Source: Sphingobacterium sp. UBA1575
GTDB lineage: Bacteria; Bacteroidota; Bacteroidia; Sphingobacteriales; Sphingobacteriaceae
Length of the DNA: 5,751 nucleotides
Assembly (NCBI GenBank): GCA_002322865.1
Contig: DCOH01000023.1
Location: forward strand, 1 to 5,751
Reading direction: 5' to 3'
Positions 4,270 to 5,751 of the stretch are shown in pieces. The notes under the pieces were generated by a model. The model made no database searches. It was not told where the DNA came from and was given only the letters and a program-made list of their open reading frames with translations. Position numbers and translations under genes: made by a program. Position 1 is the stretch's first letter. The number at the start of each line of letters is the position of its first letter.

Positions 4270-5700
4270 ATGGATAGTACAGGAATGAACAGAAAAAACT
4301 TTATTAAGAAATCGGTGTTGGGAATATCAGGTTTCAGTATGTTAAGCAGTTTCGGAGAATCGAAAGATTTCAGGGATGTAAAGCATGGTGGGAAAGAAAG
4401 CCGGGAAAACCAAAATATATCAGCTATGGATACTTTACTATTTAAGAATGTTCGTCTGGAAACAGGTTTTGTATATCAGGGAGAGGAGGTCGTTGGAACC
4501 GAGACCGATTTATTTCAGGTGGAGGTGGTTAATGGGAAGATCAGTAAGATAACGGCACAGCAAGCGAGTTCTGGTACTGGGCCAGTTTCTGGATCAGCTT
4601 CAGGATCTACTTCTGTGGCAGGACAAATCATCGATGCGAAAGGAAAATTAATGCTTCCTTCTTTTAAGGATATGCATATTCATTTGGATAAGACCTTTTA
4701 TGGTGAAAAGTGGCAAGCTGTACGTAGAGGTTCTGGAGGGGTGAAAGGGATGATCGCGCTGGAGCAGAAGACCATGCCGGAGATTTTAAAGAATGCAACC
4801 GCCAAAGCGGAAAAGCTGATCGAACTGTTGCAATCTAAGGGGTCAACCTTTGCAAGAAGCCATGTGAATGTGGAGCCGACTTCAAAATTGGAAGCCTTAA
4901 AGAAATTGCAGTTGGCTTTGGAAAATAAAAAGGATTCCTTTTCTGCGGAATTGGTTGCTTTTCCTCAGCATGGGCTGTTCTATACGGATTCTGTTCCCTA
5001 TATGAAGGATGCCGCACAGGCTGGGATTGATTTTATAGGGGGAGTGGATCCGTTTAGTTTGGATGGAAGTATTGAAAAACCTATCGATTTTACGGTGCAG
5101 CTGGCTTTGGATCATGGGAAGGGGATTGATATACATTTGCATGAGGGCGGTGAATCGGGGGTGAAGACGGTGGAGTATTTGTTGGATAAGGTGTTGGAGA
5201 ATCCTGGGTTGAAAGGAAAGACCTATCTGAGCCATTGTTTTGTGTTGGGAAGAGTGGAAAGACAGAAGCAGGAGGAGTTGGCGGTTAGGTTGGCGGAGGC
5301 TGAGGTGGGGATTGTTTCGACGATTCCGTTTGGGGGATTGCAGATGCCTATCCCAACGTTGTTGAAGCATGGGGTAAAGGTGATGACGGGAAATGATAGT
5401 ATAGTGGATCATTGGAATACATTTGGAACGGGATCGGTATTGCAGAAGGCTAATTTAGCGGCGCAGTTGTATGGGTATGTGTCGGAGTTTGATCTTTCAA
5501 GGGCGCTTAAATTGGCAAATGTGGAGGTATTGCCGTTGGATGATAAGGGAAATATGAAATGGCCAAAGGTTGGGGATGTGGCGGATTTTGTATTGATGGA
5601 TGCGAGTTGTTCTGCGGAGGCGGTTTCGAGGGTTTCGGATGTGAATATGGTGGTGAATAATGGAAAGGTGGTTAAGGATTTGAAGATTTTTGAGGTGTAG
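4270..5700 (+). CDS. Cytosine-deaminase-like amidohydrolase with export-type leader, substrate unknown
   Basis: A 476-residue metal-dependent hydrolase whose catalytic core resembles E. coli cytosine deaminase CodA. Metal and catalytic motifs appear in order: His136/His138 (DMHIHLDKT), Gln233 (FPQHG), His289 and Glu292 (DIHLHEGGE), His322 (LSHCF) and Asp376 (TGNDSIVD). The stretch after Asp376, D-x3-W-x3-GT-x3-LQ in form, parallels CodA's metal-site loop. The residue after the metal Asp is Ser377, where CodA has Asp314, a specificity residue. The N-terminus has MNRKNFIKKSVLGISG, a Tat-like or Sec-like leader (RK in place of RR) and a weak hydrophobic stretch with no lipobox Cys. The core seems to begin near Met53. 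A Ser/Gly-rich linker (100-118) interrupts the N-terminal beta domain. AGGGG at 4259-4263 supports the start at 4270; Met6 (4285) would give the more usual leader start. No terminator hairpin follows, only the repeats. Deaminase or amidase action on a cyclic nitrogen compound is likely; the substrate is not predictable. Confidence 0.88.
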   Translation: MDSTGMNRKNFIKKSVLGISGFSMLSSFGESKDFRDVKHGGKESRENQNISAMDTLLFKNVRLETGFVYQGEEVVGTETDLFQVEVVNGKISKITAQQASSGTGPVSGSASGSTSVAGQIIDAKGKLMLPSFKDMHIHLDKTFYGEKWQAVRRGSGGVKGMIALEQKTMPEILKNATAKAEKLIELLQSKGSTFARSHVNVEPTSKLEALKKLQLALENKKDSFSAELVAFPQHGLFYTDSVPYMKDAAQAGIDFIGGVDPFSLDGSIEKPIDFTVQLALDHGKGIDIHLHEGGESGVKTVEYLLDKVLENPGLKGKTYLSHCFVLGRVERQKQEELAVRLAEAEVGIVSTIPFGGLQMPIPTLLKHGVKVMTGNDSIVDHWNTFGTGSVLQKANLAAQLYGYVSEFDLSRALKLANVEVLPLDDKGNMKWPKVGDVADFVLMDASCSAEAVSRVSDVNMVVNNGKVVKDLKIFEV

Positions 5701-5708
5701 AACTGTAT

Positions 5709-5751
5709 CGTCATTGCGAGGGTTTACGTCATTGCGAGGAACGAAGCAATC
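5709..5751. repeat. Two copies of the dispersed CGTCATTGCGAGG repeat (second one cut by window end)
   Basis: CGTCATTGCGAGG occurs exactly at 5709-5721 and 5727-5739, 18 bases apart. The second copy continues AACGAAGCAATC to the window end. In it, ATTGC (5731-5735) and GCAAT (5746-5750) are inverted arms around ten bases, giving a palindrome-like unit. From memory, sequences of this form (GTCATTGCGAG...GAAGCAATC) recur as intergenic repeats in many bacterial genomes. The first copy is a truncated unit lacking the right arm. They begin 8 bases after the amidohydrolase stop, where they may also shape the 3' end of its transcript. Confidence 0.75.

Noticed and set aside
4897..5412. Minus-strand ORF opposite the amidohydrolase
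   Set aside because: The His/Gln-rich translation is an artefact of reading the complementary strand of the catalytic core.
617..5700. A single multi-gene defence or biosynthetic system
   Set aside because: The dehydrogenase is in the opposite orientation, a terminator separates the signalling pair, and none of the products has a known defence or assembly-line domain.
5709..5751. Start of a CRISPR array
   Set aside because: Only two 13-bp cores with a 5-base gap are present; spacers of normal length and repeats of 25 or more bases are missing.

Overview
The window looks like a chromosomal segment from a Bacteroidota bacterium, most likely Sphingobacterium or a close relative in the Sphingobacteriaceae. 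The reasons are a moderate-to-low GC content, AT-rich spacers, weak or absent Shine-Dalgarno sequences, -7 boxes of the type TAnnTTTG, and a lipoprotein-type TPR sensor kinase paired with a LuxR-class regulator, an arrangement typical of that group. The genus is inferred from protein style, not from a search.

Layout. Bases 1-126 (minus strand) hold the first 35 codons of what looks like a FemA/FemB-family gene. It is cut off by a short sequence resembling the end of an insertion sequence. Bases 127-616 hold no convincing protein gene, but are not empty. A good -7 box (389-396) is followed by three strong hairpins (442-466, 494-517, 544-573); the last two look like intrinsic terminators. This may be a small RNA or a structured leader. 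Bases 617-3045 form a two-gene operon: a GTG-started TPR sensor histidine kinase and its response regulator, closed by an 11-bp terminator that overlaps the regulator's stop codon. Bases 3103-4164 (minus) encode a zinc-dependent, probably NADP(H)-using alcohol dehydrogenase of the CAD/YahK type. Its stop codon sits in a perfect 2 x 16-bp tandem duplication. A 105-bp divergent spacer separates it from 4270-5700 (plus), a cytosine-deaminase-like amidohydrolase with an added export-type leader. The last 43 bases carry two copies of a dispersed CGTCATTGCGAGG repeat.

How the genes relate. The kinase and regulator almost certainly form one signalling system; its signal and targets cannot be read from the window. 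The dehydrogenase and amidohydrolase share a divergent promoter region and could be co-regulated, but nothing shows they act in one pathway, and the amidohydrolase is probably exported while the dehydrogenase is cytosolic.

I found no CRISPR array, tRNA, rRNA, phage module or recognisable new defence system. The points most worth following are the structured intergenic transcript, the amidohydrolase with a CodA-like metal site but a changed specificity residue, and the IS-like junction at the left edge.
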